A program made the translations under genes and the position numbers. Below, piece after piece: positions 62,429-64,000 of a DNA stretch of 64,000 nt. The DNA is from Treponema sp. C6A8. Lineage in GTDB: Bacteria; Spirochaetota; Spirochaetia; Treponematales; Treponemataceae. The notes below the pieces were generated by a model. It was not told the DNA's origin. It did not search any database and saw only the letters and a list, made by a program, of their open reading frames with translations. The stretch lies in NCBI RefSeq assembly GCF_000619925.1, contig NZ_JHVB01000007.1, positions 62,001-126,000 of the forward strand, in the 5' to 3' direction. The stretch's first letter is position 1, and the number at the start of each line of letters is the position of its first letter.

Positions 62429-62851
62429 ATGGAGTACAAAATTGCAGTGGCTAGTTCGGACGGCGTGAATGTGGACCTTCATTTTGGGGCAGCGGAAAGT
62501 TTTTTGATTTTTGCTGTTTCGGATGACGGAACTTTTGAGCTGAAAGAAAAGCGGGAATATAAAGAAGTTTCTGAGCTTCAGGCAGCAGACTGTGCTGAAA
62601 AGGCGAATTGTAAATCTGGCTGTGGAAACGGAAATGGTAACGGCTGTGGCGGCGGGTCTGCGAAAGTTGAAGTGATTGGAGATGTTCGTGCAGTTGTTGC
62701 GGCAAAAATCGGTTTTAACGTCACAAAGCAGCTGGAACGCAAGGCTATTGCAAGTTTTGATGTGGAAACTACTGTGCAGGAAGCACTGGAAAAAATTACG
62801 AAATATTTTTACAGCGTGGATAATCACATTTCACTGGTAAATAGGAGATAA
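62429..62851 (+). CDS. NifX-like protein with Cys/Gly-rich insertion
   Basis: 140 residues of the NifX/iron-molybdenum cofactor-binding family: YKIAVASSDGVNVDLHFGAAESF at the start and VRAVVAAKIGFNVTKQLERKAI later. Between the two halves (about residues 50-75) is an insertion with four cysteines and a Gly/Asn run (CAEKANCKSGC then GNGNGNGCGGG) absent from the other NifX-like protein at 19280. It may bind or hand over a metal cluster. It lies 2 bp upstream of the second NifD-like gene, so probably acts as its dedicated cofactor carrier. Confidence 0.8.
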   Translation: MEYKIAVASSDGVNVDLHFGAAESFLIFAVSDDGTFELKEKREYKEVSELQAADCAEKANCKSGCGNGNGNGCGGGSAKVEVIGDVRAVVAAKIGFNVTKQLERKAIASFDVETTVQEALEKITKYFYSVDNHISLVNRR

Positions 62852-62853
62852 AT

Positions 62854-64000
62854 ATGGCAGTTCAGTATTCGGGAGTGCGCGAAAGTAAGGAAGGACGCGT
62901 TAATGATTTTGGCGGTTCCAGCCTTGATGTGCAGGAAAAGTTTGCAGGAAAGTGTCTGAAACGTGCGGACAGAAGTTTTTCTCAGGGCTTACAGTGCCAG
63001 CAGATTAACTCTATGGCCTGCCTTATGAGTCTTGAAGATTCTGTTTTTATCAGTCATTCTCCGCAGGGCTGTGTGGGCTGTACTATTATGGCAGTCGATA
63101 TGTACCGCGTTGGTCAGGCTCACCGCGGCGAAAAATACATTAAAAATCCGCGCATTATCGTTACTAACCTGGATCAGAAGAGCGTTGTATTCGGCGGCGA
63201 GCAGAAGCTGCGTGAATCTGTGCAGAAGGCTGTTGCCCGCTACAATCCGAAATTGATTTTTGTTTATGCCTCCTGCGCGTCTGGAATCATCGGCGATGAT
63301 ATCGATGCCATTTGCGCTGATCTGGGCGCCGAGTATTCTAACCAGACTATTATTCCTATTCACTGCGAAGGTTTTAAGAGTAAGGTTTGTGCCAGCGGTT
63401 TTGATGCGGCTTTTCTTTCTATTAATAAGTACATTTTGAAGAAGCAGAAGCTTCCGACTATTCCAAATCTTGTAAATCTTTTTGCGCCGACCACCGTCAG
63501 TTTTGCCGACCAGCGCGAAATGGAACGTATGCTTGGGCTGATTGGAGCTGAAGTAAACTACATTCCATTCTACAGTTCACTTGAAAAGATTAAGCGTATT
63601 CCTCAGGCGGTGGCTTCGACTTCCATCTGTAAGGTTTTTGCCGACGAGTTCATGAAGACTCTGGAAGAAGATTACGACATTCCTTATTCACATACCGTTA
63701 TGCCGATTGGAATCCGCAACACCGACAAATGGTACCGCGGAATTGCAAAGGTGCTTGGTAAGGAAGCTGAGGTTGAAGAGATTATTTCCCGCGAGCACGC
63801 ACGAATTGAGCCTCTTGTTGCAAAAATCCGCGCAAAGCTTGAAGGAAAACGGGTTTTCATCTGCGGTGGTACAGGTCGTTCTTTTGCGGCAGCGGCCCTC
63901 ATCGATGACTTTGGAATGAAGCTTATTGGCCTTGAAACTCCAACCTACGACGATGACGCTCAGGTTGATGTTGAATATCTGAACGGAATCCACAAGGACT
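62854..64000 (+). CDS. Second nitrogenase component-1-like subunit (NifD-like, D2), 3' end outside window
   Basis: 382 residues visible and open to the edge. GGAG upstream of the ATG. P-cluster-type cysteines C56 (NSMACLMSLED), C73 (SHSPQGCVGC) and C141 (YASCASGIIGDDID) are present, and C259 (TSICKVFADEF, 11 residues before EEDYD) matches the cofactor-ligand position of NifD Cys275. It shares HCEGFKSKxxASGFD with D1 but is clearly divergent overall, so it is a different enzyme rather than a recent duplicate. The His442 region and any NifK-type partner lie beyond the window. Confidence 0.85.
   Translation, partial: MAVQYSGVRESKEGRVNDFGGSSLDVQEKFAGKCLKRADRSFSQGLQCQQINSMACLMSLEDSVFISHSPQGCVGCTIMAVDMYRVGQAHRGEKYIKNPRIIVTNLDQKSVVFGGEQKLRESVQKAVARYNPKLIFVYASCASGIIGDDIDAICADLGAEYSNQTIIPIHCEGFKSKVCASGFDAAFLSINKYILKKQKLPTIPNLVNLFAPTTVSFADQREMERMLGLIGAEVNYIPFYSSLEKIKRIPQAVASTSICKVFADEFMKTLEEDYDIPYSHTVMPIGIRNTDKWYRGIAKVLGKEAEVEEIISREHARIEPLVAKIRAKLEGKRVFICGGTGRSFAAAALIDDFGMKLIGLETPTYDDDAQVDVEYLNGIHKD

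Overview
The window looks like chromosomal DNA of a low-GC, host-associated anaerobic spirochaete, most likely a Treponema. This is inferred from gene content: a BspA-type leucine-rich-repeat lipoprotein, ankyrin lipoproteins, DUF805 proteins, a superoxide-reductase-like domain, Cache-containing sensor proteins and many paired Cys/Fe-S proteins. No search was possible, so the genus is an inference. No rRNA, tRNA, CRISPR array or intact insertion sequence was seen.

Layout. 0-6 kb: a Crp/Fnr regulator divergent from a two-cluster ferredoxin, then a tightly overlapping minus-strand operon (SF1 helicase-nuclease, Fic, DUF523). 6-8.6 kb: small membrane and barrel proteins and a diguanylate cyclase. 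8.6-12 kb: a zinc-responsive group (Fur/Zur-type repressor with two 19-bp palindromes, a His/Cys-rich membrane protein, a COG0523 GTPase, ZnuA). 12-18 kb: surface and membrane lipoproteins and a redox operon (TlpA, a 49-aa CXXC protein, NapH-like ferredoxin). 21-37.6 kb: an accessory block of small enzymes (several GNATs, VOC, DinB, racemase, DJ-1, beta-lactamase-like, cupin, phosphatase, two MFS pumps). It is seeded with gene remnants and with seven copies of a 21-bp-phased direct repeat. One MFS gene has a leader-peptide attenuator. 46-57 kb: MATE and RND efflux, a PII-like protein and a second amino-acid-type ABC importer. 57-62.3 kb: two Cache sensors and a response regulator.

The central theme is a nitrogenase-like system dispersed over the window: NifB (18.4 kb), a NifX-like protein (19.3 kb), NifH (19.8 kb), a CysK-like PLP enzyme (37.9 kb), a NifD-like and a NifK-like subunit (39.0 and 40.6 kb), a LysR regulator (42.0 kb), two complete polar amino-acid-type ABC importers (43.0 and 53.8 kb), a second NifX-like protein (62.4 kb) and a second NifD-like subunit running off the end (62.9 kb). 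Six separate promoters in this set carry the same pair of 19-bp operators (ACCTA-N9-TAGGT). The upstream box overlaps the -35 and the downstream box lies just after the -10. In every other part of the window I did not find the motif. This defines a regulon joining nitrogenase-like enzymes, cofactor assembly, a cysteine-synthase homologue and importers. The best functional guess is sulfur (or other nutrient) scavenging, comparable in logic to the NifB-dependent methylthio-alkane reductase of Rhodospirillum rubrum, rather than N2 fixation. A second layer is a short hairpin with an invariant TCTGACYG loop and a co-varying stem, found just upstream of the ribosome-binding site of five genes: the COG0523 GTPase, nifH, the nifK-like gene, one binding protein and one ABC ATPase.
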